From Smittia aterrima (lineage: Eukaryota > Arthropoda > Insecta > Diptera > Chironomidae): a stretch of DNA of 64,000 nucleotides. Shown piece after piece: positions 46,901-59,891 of this stretch. The number at the start of each line of letters is the position of its first letter. Positions within the stretch are counted from its first letter, which is position 1. The notes under the pieces were generated by a model that did not search any database, was not told the origin of the DNA, and saw nothing but the letters and a program-made list of their open reading frames with translations. The DNA is taken from positions 15,500,854-15,564,853 of the forward strand of contig CP093830.1 of NCBI GenBank assembly GCA_033063855.1. The letters are read 5' to 3'. Made by a program: the position numbers and the translations under genes.

Positions 46901-49900
46901 GATTCTCCATGGCATCTGATTTTCATCCGATTCTGAAGATTAAAGAAAAGCTCGAGAATTAATTTCAGACTGGAACTCTCGTTTAAATTTATTTCGAATA
47001 GTAAAAATATTTCAGCATAGCAAAGTTTTTCTTCTGCCTCCATCACGATGAGGGATCATTCAGAGTAAACGAACGAGAACGAAGCGAAGCTCACTCGATC
47101 CAAGAACAGAAAATATTTCAAAGATTATTTTCCCCGCCGACATGAGCTGAATTTTAATCAGTTTGTATTTGAGGGGCGATGGATGGTGGGAAAAAGAATG
47201 AAATAGAAAGAGAGGGAGAGAGATAGATCTATAGAGAGAAAATAAATTAAAATGAAATAATCCTTTTATTAAGCACGACTACGAGTTGAGAAGCTTTAAT
47301 GTTTCGTAGAAGAACTTAAAGCAATTGAAAATACGGAGAGAAATCTCTTTATAGTGTTGAAATTGATTACAAATTGTTTTGCTGTTTGAGTTCAACCGAA
47401 CGAACAATTGCGAAACTTTTCTTACCTTAAATGAAAATCTCACAAAGCGACTCTTCAATCGAAAAGCAAAACGTTACGATCTTATAATTCATGTCAGACG
47501 AGAGAAAGAGGAAAAAGGTAAACAATTCCTCCTCAAGCATCTTTTAATGAGAACACAAAGTGCTTAGCTCCATTCCGTTTTTCCTAAAGCAAACATTGAA
47601 AGAAAATTCATCAAATGTAAGACCTTCTCGAACATTCCTAAATCCTCCTAATGAATATTGAAAATGATGTTGAAATGCTTAAATGAAAATCCTGTATTGA
47701 ATCGCATAAATCCCTTAAATATCCTTTCGAATGCTTCCGTCTCGAGAACGTTTTCATTCTCCGTCCTTCTTCCCTCCTGCCAGTCTCTCTCTCTCTCTCT
47801 CTGTGAATTCAATTTCGTATCGAATCGATTGCTTGTGGCCTACATCCCGTCCGAAAATAAGATGATACCTTAATCTGACTAAAGTTGTCACATGACAAAT
47901 TCATGAATATGTGTCGTCGTTCGTAGTCTTCTGCTACTTCTGCCAAAGCCATTCGAATTTCGAACACAAAAAAAAATCTTTTTTCGCTCGCACCCGAACA
48001 ATAAATGACAACGATAAGTCGTGACATGTGCTACAGTGCCGAAGGCAACATGCAGTGCGTTGTCTGAAGCATTTGTAACGGCAAGCGGACATTAAACATT
48101 TATAATATTTTAGCTCGAGTTCAAATAAATTTCGACGAAGAAAATTCAACAACCTCCCGGCGAGGTTTGTTGAATTTGCCGAAAAGCAACAAGTCAACAT
48201 TACTCGAGCTCTCGTTTCTCAATATCAAAATCACTTCGAAATATTTTCCAATAAGGCGGAACGACATTAATGAAGTTTTTAACCTTTTCCCATTGCTCTC
48301 CGCCCGACCGCTTTTCCGATTCGAAGCGGAAGTCACGCATAGCGAGAAAACAGTTTCAGCTCAGCCCCAACCATCGCATGTCTAATCAGAATTAAGGCTG
48401 ATAGATGAACTTGGCAGAAAGAGTAATTACATTCCGGAGCAGCTGTTCTTAGAAGGTATTCCAATAGTGTTCCATCAATACCTGCTTCCTGGAGCTTGAC
48501 AAGCGTTTACGATAACTGTAATTGAAATTTATAGACTTCTCGTCTCTCGTACTACCTTTGGGCCCGGTGTGAATATTCTTTCACAACAATTTATAACTTT
48601 GGAATTGTTTACAAACATTTACCGTGGTATCTGAATAGAACATTTCTTTTCAAGTTTTCTAGTTCACACTAAGAACTTCTGAGCCGCAGCACTCAATCGA
48701 TAAATTCCAAAAAGCTCTGAACTTTTTACGGATGGACCCTTTTTTGCGTACAAAGATTGATGATAATATTGACGTTTTTCTCATTATACTAACTTCAATA
48801 TGCTTCTTCTTCCCATTCCTTTTCTCAAAACTCCCAAACAAGTAGCTGAGGCTCCCTTATCCTTACTCGACTTCTTATTTGCTCGACAGAAATCGACGAT
48901 CACGACCACACTGTAAGAGATAATTGATTATATTCAAGTAACCCACAAAATTCGAGAAGCTCGAATGCTTGTTAGAGACCGAACTGAAATAGAAAACGAA
49001 AAGGGGAGCGGTCAATAAATTATGTCACGTTCGAGAGCGGTCGGTTCGAAATTTAAGAGATTTCTTATGTGTCAAGAACAATTCGACCGTTCTCTCGAGC
49101 TCGTGTCCTTTCGCTTGACTTATCTATAAAAGTTGAAAGAGATTTTAGGTCTGGTGGTTTGATTGAGGAAAATCTATAAATATCGACAGACATTGCGTGC
49201 ATACTTGCGGTTGAAAGCATTCGAAAAGTTCAAGCTTAATTAAACATGATGCTGTAATCTGATTTCGGGGAAGAGTAACATCTCTACTCGATTTTCTCAT
49301 TATTTTGCTGACTGATCAATTGATTCAAAGTGAAAGAGATTATTGATCGAAGCAGTCTTGAAGCTTTTTTGTTTCTTTTTTGAGGCAATCGTCTCAGGCA
49401 AATAAGACAATTTTGCTTTTAAGAAAAACACTTGAGAGGTTATATTTGTATTCGAGTAGCTTCGAGCTGTTTGATGAGCATTTTAGGAGAGGAGCTCGTA
49501 ATAAGAACTCAATGTAACTGTAGTTTTCCTCGCCTGGAGCGTAAAAAAAAGACGGATAGGGCGACGGGTCCAAGATAGAAGGAGGAACCAAGCAACATAG
49601 GATGATATCTGAGCAATCAAATCACTTTCAGCCGAGCACAAGGATAGAGCAAATCAGTTTTAATAATACTACCCAATAGATTTTTTTTTGTAATTCAAAA
49701 TCAATAAGATGTTGAAAGAGACAGGATTCGTCTCCATCAAGATATCGAACGCTCCCTTCTCGGTGTATTTTTAACAAACATTTATTATTGAAAAAGAATA
49801 GATGTGGCAGCATAAAAGGAAGCGAAGAAAAAGGCAAAGAATTTGAATTTTCTTTGGGAAAATCAAACTCAAACTTTGTTGTTTCGATTTCTCGGAGGGA

Positions 49901-52900
49901 CAGATAAGAATTTTCAATGCTGCATGCGAAACGTGACCGAGTCATTCGCCTTTTTATTTCTTTGTGAGAGTGTCCATCTTCCTTGAGCGGAAAGTTTGAA
50001 TTTTCGAATGCCAATTATTAGTGCTTCAATATGTCGTCTCAATGCAATTAGACTACGTGCGAAGGTTGAGTATCAAAGCGCAATTTTTCACATCAGATTT
50101 TGTAACATTGTACTGTATTGTTGAAGAAGAAAAAGGAGGTTAATGAGAGTTCAGAGCCCTTCCTGTATTACGTCACAAGAGATTCCATGTCTATTTGAAA
50201 GTTTCAACAGAGAAAAGCTCACAATGTAAGAACAGAGCTCCTTCACGCACCATTACTTTTAATAGCTTCCTAATCCAGCAGAGAGTTCATTGAGGACTGT
50301 ACTGTAATGAGGTCATAACCAGCAGACAAATGTTATTTTAAGATTGTTGAATGAATATAATCACGAAAGCTTTCGATTAAAGCTTTCATAGAAAAGCTTC
50401 GTTACATAACTTTTAATCCTATCCAAATCCAAATCAAAGAAACCCAATGAATCCAACTGCTGTTAAATACACTTTTTATGTCGTGTCTTCAACTACGATA
50501 GAAACTTTTCTCATTGTTTTTACGAAGGCGACCGGATGTTTGTTAATTATTTGCCAACATTATCTCAAATGAAACAAAGTCTGATGATGTTAAATGCTAA
50601 AGCTACATATATCGATTTGGTTAATCCTCTTGCAGAAACTGTTTGATACTGAATGAAACATTATGAATACAAAGATTATATAAATTGCTGGCGATTCCAT
50701 AAAATTAGCTTTTTTGTTTTCCGCCTTCAACACTCGCACAACTTAACTCAACCTCCTGTGCAAGTTCTATCCGAGCAAAAAGAGCATTAATATTCAACGT
50801 CGGAAAAGCAAATAAAACGGAATTGTTTTTCATATGAGGAAACATATGAAGAGCAGCGACGAGTGGGCGAAGAGAAATCAGTATTCGCCAATACTTCAGC
50901 TTCACAACCATAGACTGAAAGTATCAGTTAACTTGTGACACGGAGATTATGAGGAAATTGATAATGAATGAAAACATAAAAGTGTTTCTATGTCAGAGAA
51001 CTTTCAATGGGAAATAAAATATCAGATGGAATGTCTCATTTCGCTCCCACAACGACGAACATGAGGCTGGTGACGAAAAATTGCTCGAGTCTGTTGACAG
51101 ATGTGATTTTGAAGCTTACATGAATTCAAATGACGACAGCAATTATTCTCGCTTTTCGCCTCAATTTCTCCACTGCAATCTCGCTAGATCGATCATCGTT
51201 CTCTCTTCGCCGGAAAATATAAAAATTTATTCCCAAATAATCCAAGCCCCGACAATTGATGAATCTCATTCGATGCATGACGAAAAGAAAAACTTTAATA
51301 AATCGAAATGAAAATGTTTCTCTGACATTATTTCCGTTATCAAAGTTTGTCTTGCCAAAAGGAAGAGAAATCCATCTCGAGCATGAATAAATCAAAGTTT
51401 TCACTTTGCTATTCTAATGAAAACTTTATATTATCCCAAAGCATGAGTAATGAGAAAGCAGTCGCTCGACATTGCACAATATTGCTTCTCTTTACTCATG
51501 TGACAGAAAGGAAAATTGGCAAAGTTTCGTTGTTATTGGAAATGTTAGACTGGATGTAGACTCAAATTTTAATGAACGCTCATGTCAATGATAACTTTGG
51601 AGAATCCTACAGATATTGCTTGCAATAAACAAAACAAGACTTAGAAGCTTCACTTTTTCCATTATGTTAAGCAAGACGAAAGCTGACAACTTAGCTGGAA
51701 AGCTAAAGAGCGCCTCCGAGACAAATTAATCGAAAACTCTTCACACCACTCAAATGTCTTCCGATACTTCTCAGATCCTCGTCTCTGAAACTTCAAAATG
51801 TAAATCTGTGACTTAATTAGAAGCCAAAAATGTTTTCTTTTCCGAGATGTTGGAAAATTAAATTTTGATAGCAATTAAAACTAATTAGTGAAAGACTGAA
51901 AGTTTTATTGACTTTGACGAGTGCTTCATTAATTTATTTTTCTACAATTTGAGTTGTTCGCTAGACAATTAAGAAGTGAAAGATGGAAAATTTTGCTATT
52001 TGCTTTTTGAGTTTTCAACCAGAAAAAATAGAGAGAAAAACTTAATCTTTGGGACGCGAGATTTTGTTCGTAGTTTGATGATGGAAATGTAGAAATAAGC
52101 TTTAAAGCTTTGAATTTACCGAATCAATTATTCAAAGAGAATATTCCCATTGGCTTTTAATGAAGGATCATAATAAGATTGAATCCTGAAGATTCTGTAA
52201 ATTTTGAAAGATTTCCCATAGGATTCTTAAAGGGTTTCATCTTCAAGCCTTCCGCTTCTCGGAGACTCAAACGAGTTGAGGTTTTTCTAAATAAAACACG
52301 ACAGCAATCTCGGCTTAAGCAATTTTCAAACATCACCGAGACAGATTTTCGAAGGCGACGGAAACAGAAAAGGAGAAATCTTCGCAGATTTTTTTACAAT
52401 GAATCGCTCCATTGAATAGAAAAATCATTTTCCATTCCGTCTTCTATCCTAAATTTATTTATCTGAATTCGTGCGCTATAAAGTGGCCTTCGTCGAACGC
52501 AAGGTCTAAGCATATCCCAAAGTGGCAGTGGGAGAGATAATTCATAGAACAGATTTAGACTAAATAGATTTGGATTTGTTTGTTGTCGTTAATGCGGTGA
52601 AATTTGATTCATTACGATTATCTTCCGCTTGTGTTCCGGTCCGCGACCATAATAGAAAGCGAAGGCGAAAAGAAGGCAAAGCCTTTCAAGAACGCTTAAA
52701 GCGCAATCATAAAAATAATTAAAACCCGAATTGTGAAGCAACACCGTAATTCGAGGAGAGAATAATAAGCCATTAAATGGCTTATAAATTAAATTAAATT
52801 GCATGAAAATGAAATATTTTTAAAAGCTTCTTTTATGATTCTCGACAAGATGTTGTGACCTCTGCATTTGAAATCCAAAACTTTCATTTTAAAACATTTT

Positions 52901-52961
52901 CGCGTCATTATTAGATCGTGACATGTTTTATGCATAATCCTAAATCAGTCGCGTCTCGGAC
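43979..52961. other. No gene recognised (probable intron or intergenic)
   Basis: About 9 kb with only short, random-looking open frames in all six frames. A (CT)n run at about 47784-47803 is a microsatellite. No conserved motif of the missing octopamine receptor exons (TM5-TM7) could be recognised here by eye, but a short exon could have been missed. Confidence 0.4.
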
Positions 52962-54037
52962 GGATGGGGTGATTTCCAAGGAATATGTATAATTATATAT
53001 AATTATATATATTTTTTATAAGAAATTATATACAATTATATATAATTATATATAAAATCTTATAATTTTATTTATAATTATATACAATTATATACAATTA
53101 TATATAATTATAAATCAGTTTTTGTCAATATAAAAACTTATAAAACATGTTTTTTTTATAAAAACTTATAATTATATATAATTTTTATAAAGAATTATTA
53201 TAAGAAATTATAAAAAATTATAAGATTTTATAAATAAGTTTTAATAAAATCTTATAATTATATATAATTTGTTATAAGTTTTATAAGAAATTATAATGTT
53301 TTATAAAGTGAAGAATGATAATGCAATTTTGATCTTTATGAGTTTTACACATTTTTTATAGTTTCATTTGGCATATTTCGGAATTTATTTCTTATTTTTT
53401 GGCCAGATAAAAAATAGATTTATAAGACATCCAAGTGTTTGGGATTTCATGGAGTACTTGAAATCATTTATCGAACGCTCCTATGCATCATTTTTGGTTA
53501 ATCGCGATCAAGGCTTCATTGTCAAGATTATTCCAGACTCTCTGAACCTTTGAGAAATTGCATTTAGCGAGTTGCAGCAGGTCATATGACAATTGCCGAA
53601 TTTTTTGGCTTATTGGCTAATGTCTAATCATAATAAATATGCAAAATGAAAGCATTAAATATTAATAAAACTCATAAAGATAATATTTGCTTTATACTTA
53701 CATTTATAAAACATTATAATTTCTTATAAAACTTATAACAAATTATATATAATTATAAGATTTTATTAAAACTTATTTATAAAATCTTATAATTTTTTAT
53801 AATTTCTTATAATAATTCGTTATAAAAATTATATATAATTATAAGTTTTTATAAAAAAACATGTTTTATAAGTTTTTATATTGACAAAAATTGATTTATA
53901 ATTATATATAATTGTATATAATTGTATATAATTATAAATAAAATTATAAGATTTTATATATAATTATATATAATTGTATATAATTTCTTATAAAAATTAT
54001 ATATAATTATATATATTCCTTGGAAATCACGAGTCCC
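52962..54037. mobile_element. Fold-back element with TATAATTA-rich arms and possible MULE remnant
   Basis: A 1076-bp element with two inverted arms (52962 to about 53377 and about 53635 to 54037) composed almost entirely of ATATATAATTA and TTATAAAA words. It is bounded by a perfect 9-bp target duplication GTCTCGGAC (52953-52961 and 54038-54046). The outer ends read GGATGGGGTGATTTCCAAGG (left) and GGGACTCGTGATTTCCAAGG (right, reverse complement). The 257-bp spacer has a plus-strand ORF reading NRFIRHPSVWDFMEYLKSF. This resembles the short block near the C-terminus of MULE transposases (WHN...RHPS/N-W-FI..L). The 9-bp duplication and long terminal repeats also fit the Mutator (MULE) superfamily. 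The ORF is far too short to be a working enzyme. It shares its termini with the element at 39095. Confidence 0.85.
53368..53553 (+). pseudogene. Possible fragment of a MULE-type transposase
   Basis: A 61-codon open frame starting at the inner edge of the left arm and lying mostly in the loop of the fold-back element. The middle part (IRHPSVWDFMEYLKSFIERS) has the HPS-x-W-x-F-x3-L pattern seen C-terminal to the catalytic domain of Mutator-like transposases. The first 17 residues are low-complexity and hydrophobic and probably not meaningful. No catalytic motif is present, so it would be a relic. The match is short and made from memory of the family. Confidence 0.35.
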
Positions 54038-54053
54038 GTCTCGGACGTTTTTA

Positions 54054-54349
54054 GGATTTTCATCCGAAGGTGGCCGCCTTGTCCGTGGTCCGATGTCAAT
54101 AATTGAAATAGAGCTTTCATTTGTTCACATGAAGGCTGGTTGAAAAAAGCTAATTATCCCAGAAAATCCAAGCTCCCACACATTGGTCTGGTGAGCTCAA
54201 AGTGAAACTTCGTAATCTTTGAAATTAGAGCTTTTATTTGTTCATATGAAATGGGGAGCTATTTGAGTTGAGCGAAAGAATCTCAGAGCTGACCAGAGCG
54301 GACCAGTAAAGCTCAGCCCCCTGTAACCAGTCCGACGGATGAAAAACCC
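54054..54349. mobile_element. Candidate TA-flanked MITE
   Basis: Imperfect terminal inverted repeats, GGATTTTCATCCGAAGG on the left and GGGTTTTTCATCCGTCGG on the right (reverse complement), are flanked by TA at 54052-54053 and 54350-54351. The 296-bp interior is non-coding and holds two copies of a 25-bp direct repeat (54109-54133 and 54226-54250, two mismatches). It begins only 7 bp after the target duplication of the neighbouring fold-back element. The size and the TA flank suggest a Tc1/mariner-type MITE; the repeats are short and diverged. Confidence 0.45.
54109..54250. repeat. 25-bp direct repeat pair, 117 bp apart
   Basis: TAGAGCTTTCATTTGTTCAC at 54109 recurs as TAGAGCTTTTATTTGTTCAT at 54226, each continuing ATGAA; two differences in 25 bp. 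Both lie inside the candidate MITE. Confidence 0.75.
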
Positions 54350-57300
54350 TACAGTAATTCCGTTACGAACTGCTAATGCCACTTGTTTTTGTTTTTGTAT
54401 AAAGTTATTTTGGTTTTCAACGCTGCTGCTTTTCCGGGTAATTTATTTTGTATTTTCATACGAATGGTTTTTACTTCTTCCGTTCTCTCTCGGAGTGTTC
54501 ACAGCAACATTGTTTGCTGATCTTTTGAAAATTGTCGCTAGAGATGAAAGAATCAAATTACCTTCTTTGTCTTACATTTATTGTCAGTAATTTGCCTCGA
54601 ATTCCACCTATGACATTCGAAGCGTTGATATAGTCTCTGAATTGTTTTATTGTTTTATAAATCATCGGTATTCGAGTCTCAACTGAAAATAATTCCAATT
54701 GTTGCTTCAAGGTAAGCTTCGTTTTGAATTTCTCGAGAGTGTCTGATCGTTGGTTGAGATAAAGTCGATTTATTATGAGGGCCAGTAATGGATTGAAACT
54801 GATGTAGGCGGATAAGGACAAATAATTTATGAGAAAAACATTGCAGTCATTTATCCACATCAAACATATCAATCAAATCATACGTCATTTGATTTTTTCT
54901 CTCTCTAATACGCCCATTGATATAATGAAGTAGAAGGTCCGAGAGTTTGTACTTCTGTAAGCCTTTGCAATTAAATGAAACGATGGTAATTAATCAGGAT
55001 GATCCCAAAGCAAGTTCTTCAGCTAAAAGATATTTTCTTCGCAATGAAACAAACTTGGCAAAACAAATGAAAAATATTGTCAAATAAATTTCTGAACCAA
55101 CCTTATGCACGAAGATTCGCAATTTCTCATTCAGAAAAGTTATCAGCAGCAATTATATCTGTAAGAAGGCAAGAAAAGGATCGCTTTGGCAAATTCTGAC
55201 ATCTTTCAGAGAATGTTCAGTCAATTCAAAGATTTTCAAGCGAAGATAGCACGATCATGTATCATTTGAGGATTATTGACCAGGAATGAGTGAAAGGCCA
55301 AAGGGTTTTTCTAATCTTTATAAATGACGACTTATTGTCGCCTAATAAGGAAGTGATCGTAAATAATATGACGTCGAACAACTCAAATGGGAAATTCATC
55401 CCGCCAAGCACTCAACAAAATCAACTCCAACGACACTAAGAACACGGTTCGCATGTCGCCAAATTGACTCAAATCAAAATAATCGTGTTGTAAGGTTGAA
55501 GTGTTTACTCAGACACATAAAATTTATCTCGCAATGATGAGAAAAAGTCTCAAATTTTTCTAGATGAAGGACTTGGATCAAGATTCTTCTCAAGATGCGA
55601 GCGACTTAACTTTTAAATCTTTTTGCCTGCTTTGCGTCACATTCTACCCATTCACTTCGCATTCAACCCCAAAATATTTTTTTTCTTTCCTTAAAGCCTC
55701 ATAATCTTGATTAGAAATGAGATTAGGCAATCTAGGGATTCCTTTTCTTCTCTCCTCCGGCGTGAGAATTCCAAAGATTTCCTAATTTTTCTCTGAAACC
55801 CTTTTGTGTTCTCTGTTGAAACTCTTCATACGATGATAGGAAAAAAAAGAATAATTGGGGTTAATAGAAATCGAAATTATCTTGCGAATTGAGATAGAAC
55901 TTTAAAAAGTCGTGACTAATAATATTTCATTCCTTTTCTCTGTCCAAGCCTTTGTCGATACGATTCCTCACTCTCGATAGTAAGAGACGGAAAAAAAATC
56001 GATGCCGCAAAGGTCAAACTCTATTAATTCCATAAAATACCGTTTACGACGACGAGTGTTTGTGAAAACCACTGACTTCTTGTGATCCTGAAAATTGAGT
56101 GAAAGCTTAACCGGAAAATTGAATTTGCTGTGAGTTTACGTAGTAGATCTATTTAAATAAAATTTTCATTGAGCTTTTCGATATAACTGGCTGAGTTTCA
56201 TGAATGACCTTAGAAGCGTTTGACGTCTAACTCTCGAGAAAAAGTTGATGAATCGACTGGGCGGTAAGTGAACGACATGATAAGCGCTTTTAGAGTGATT
56301 TGGATGAGTTCAAGCTCCCTTGAGATATTTATGATTCAAAAAAGAAATCAGTGACTAATCTCATTTGACTGACTTGTAGTTAAACAAAAACCTTAATCGA
56401 GAATCTCGCTAAACAAACAAAAACTCGCGATCATCATGCTCATTAGTCTTTTTGTTTGGTTGTTCGGGAAGAGTATAAACATTGAATATCGCTTCCCGGG
56501 TTCACTGTTGAGTTTAATCGACAGTGCTTTCCTGGTAACAATAGCGCAACTCAAGCACAAAAGGCTTAATCGTGAATTACTCGAAGCTCTTTCCATAACA
56601 AACGTTCAGCTATAAAATATAAATCAAATTTTTAAATGAATTTTTAATAACGTACGAGCACATTATGTTTTGAATAAATTCTCGCTCTCAAAAAACGAGC
56701 TCGAGACTTTTAAAAAGCTTTTCTCACTTCACTTGGCGTAAAATTTAAATATAGATCCATCCGAAGCGGGATATGAATTATGAAAAATCTCTACCGCATA
56801 AATTTCGAAAGTTAATAATAACGGAAAGTTGTGAAGCAGCGAACGAGTCGAAAGCGATTGAAACATCATAAATATAAACTCAAAGGTTTTTTTTCGGCTC
56901 GTAAGCTTTCATACGTGGGATTATGTTGAAGCGGATTCCTAGAACTTTCTTTCTTTTTTTTTGCCATCGTCGACAACGCTGAATTGAGGAAATTGTTGGT
57001 CGCTTTTTTCATCATTTTACGCTTAATTCAGAAATGTGTCGAGCAATGTCATTTTGGCTTCTTTTGCAAATGAATGAAGGGACACGGAGTCGAAAAAGGC
57101 TCGCAGAATTGCGAGCGGAACGTTCTTTTCATCGCTTTTTACAATTCATGACTTCGGTTGGAGTTTATCACACGCTCGCAATGATCGGCCCCACAAAGTG
57201 AAATTATGAAGGGAAAAAGAATTTACATTAATGATGATGACATAAAAACATTTTAATGATGGGTTCGACGGTAATTTCTCCCCAACTGCTAAACACAACA

Positions 57301-59891
57301 CATCACATCATCCATTATCCTGCACACAATTTTAAAATTATGGAAATTAAGTTTGCTTACAAGCAACGCCCGCTACAATTTTTTATTGCTCGTTTTAGGA
57401 ATAAATTATAATAGCAGTGCTCTCTTGATTTTGATTGCCTATCGTTTCATTTGCTCAGCTCGTCCTCCGAAACCTTTTTCGCTTAGGTTTCTCGCCTTCA
57501 CTCGCTCCATCCTTGTCAGCGTCAAATGACACGTCAAACTCAGTGAGAAGGAAAGTAATCTGTACGATGACATTTTCTTGCGGGGTTGATGGTCTTTGTT
57601 GTTATCGCACTTTAACTTTAACTTTCTATGCGGAGACAAACCAGGATGTAATCATCATTTGACAGCGCGTGGCATTAAGAAACAAAGGCACGCATTAAAG
57701 TTTGTGACCGAAAGTTTGAAGGTTTTAACCCTCAGGGATGTTGGTTAAGTCTTAAAAACAAAGATTCTTCAACTAAAATTACATTGTGAGGTACGGAAAC
57801 TACAATTTACAACTCTGAGCTGACAAGCGCGTGGCTCATGAAAAAGTGTCTCTACATCATCCTCCACTTGATACTTTGCATATTTTTAGGCCTGAAATGA
57901 TCCTCGTTGGCATAACAAAAGCCGAAGCTGTCGGGAAGGGAAGGAGAAAGAAGAGTTAAGGTCGCATTGGAAATTCCTGCGTGCAAAAAAAGTGAGAAAT
58001 TGTTGTGGGACGTGGGCTTCAGACGAAATCGTGCTTTTGATGGAATTAACATTCCCAGCCGCGCTTTTTAAATCAGGCACTCTCGGAATGTTCACTTTTT
58101 TCATGGCTCGTCTGCTCGTGATTTATGGACGTATCTTTGAAACGAGCGATAGCGCTGAACTTAAATTCACCGGAATACCGAGCGTTGACTCGAGCGAGCA
58201 AGGAAATTATTTTTTCGACTGTTGAATGCAGACGATTGCAGACTTTCTTTGGCAATGTGAATGATGAAGGAGAAATTCGTTTCCTTCTGACAAAGAACGA
58301 AACAAAATTTCTAAGAAATGAAGCAAACAAGCAAACATCCGCGAGGAAATATCAAAGGCAAAACCTTTGTTGCTTGAGCTTTTGTTCTGTGTCTGTAAAA
58401 TGAAAATCGCAAAGCTTCCGAAGAATTTTTCGAACCTGTCTAGATATAAATGTGTCACTCGATGAGTATTACACTTCTCATTCGTCTTCGAGGTGGAGAA
58501 GAGCAGAAAGCTTTTCACTACAATACTTTTCATCCTCTCAATGGGTTGAAGACGTAGCTCGAGGTTGAGAAGAAAAAACATGGAAACATCATTACTCCAA
58601 ATGATATTTATGTTCATCTCAAGGTTGAAAGATCATTACATAGTGCATCTTGTTAAGTGCGAATGAGCAAAGATCTGACAGCCACATACTTTCAATGAGC
58701 TCTGTCGGATTTAATTTAATAAAATCACTTTCTTCTCAAATGCATTCAAAGAGTTGTGAAGAGGAATCTTACTAAATGTTTTAACAAACGTTCATAAGTT
58801 TGAAGGATATTCAAGATTTTAATGGAATTTTCGCAATCTGAAAACATAAATCCTCGATTCTATATCGTGAGCAAGTTTAAATTATTTCCTCTTCGATGAC
58901 TCTTGAAAAAAGCTTTTAAAATCGCATTAAACTCAAGAAACTTTTAATAATTTCCGTAAAGTTTCCGTGACTAAATTTTTGAAAGCTCTTGGAGCTAAAA
59001 AAATCTTACTCAAGAGCTGTGCGATCAAATGAAGCTGCTCCTCCAAGTTGCAAATGTTATAATTCAGTTTGAGAACAACTTAAAATTATCCAAAAGTCTT
59101 TCGCACAACATGCCAACCGATGATTTATGATTGCATCGTTGTCGTGAACTCTGCGTATGTTTAAATAAAATTGAGGCAAGAAAAAGTTTTATCACTCTTT
59201 CGACTTCTTTCTTTCCCGCTCATAAAATATCGCTTTAAAACTTTTCGTTTTCGGCTCCGCGCATTCAGTGAATTCAAAAATCAAATAAGAAACGAAACTC
59301 ATCAGAAATGCTTCGTTCTCTAATTCAAGTTCATGTCTTGGTAATCGAGTGATACTGCTGACCAGACAGATCGCTGCCTATTATTTAAAAATTTCTGTCT
59401 GAGCTGATTTCGCGAGAACGAGACTACAACCGCAAATAATCTGTAATAACAATACAAGCTCATATTTCATTATTTATCGTTGCACAAACAAATGATAAAA
59501 GTCGGAGAGCGCGACAATATCGTTGGCGAAGACGGATGACAAGACGCTCAAGGATGAGCCGAAGTAGGAAGGCAACGATTACTTCCGCTAATTTGAATCC
59601 TTTCTTTCTTGTTTTTTTTTTCTTTTTATTAGCACAACATCAACAACAATTTTATATCTTAGAGCAATAATTTCCTTCTCTTTTTCATTTCTCGCTAGTC
59701 GCGTAAACTTTGACGTAATTTTATTACGCTAGAGGGTGTAATTCTCTACTGTCGTTAGTTTCTTCTTCGTATCTTCATCGTCGTTCTTCTTTGAGCTTAA
59801 CAAAATGAATTTAAATCTGAAATATCCCAGTTTACAGCTATTGCAACTACAGTTAATCGAGTTGAACTTAATCGGATGATGGGAGCGTCAA
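54350..59891. other. No gene recognised; 3' flank of the SLC22 gene at right end
   Basis: About 5.5 kb. Open frames at 54339-54590 (plus) and 54558-54872 (minus) have hydrophobic stretches, but I could not match them to a receptor family and do not call them genes. On the minus strand AATAAA (plus TTTATT at 59625-59630) lies about 260 bp past the SLC22 stop codon and probably ends that transcript. Confidence 0.45.

Noticed and set aside
54558..54872. 104-codon minus-strand ORF with hydrophobic stretches
   Set aside because: Considered as a chemoreceptor fragment, but no gustatory or odorant receptor signature is present and no exons connect to it.
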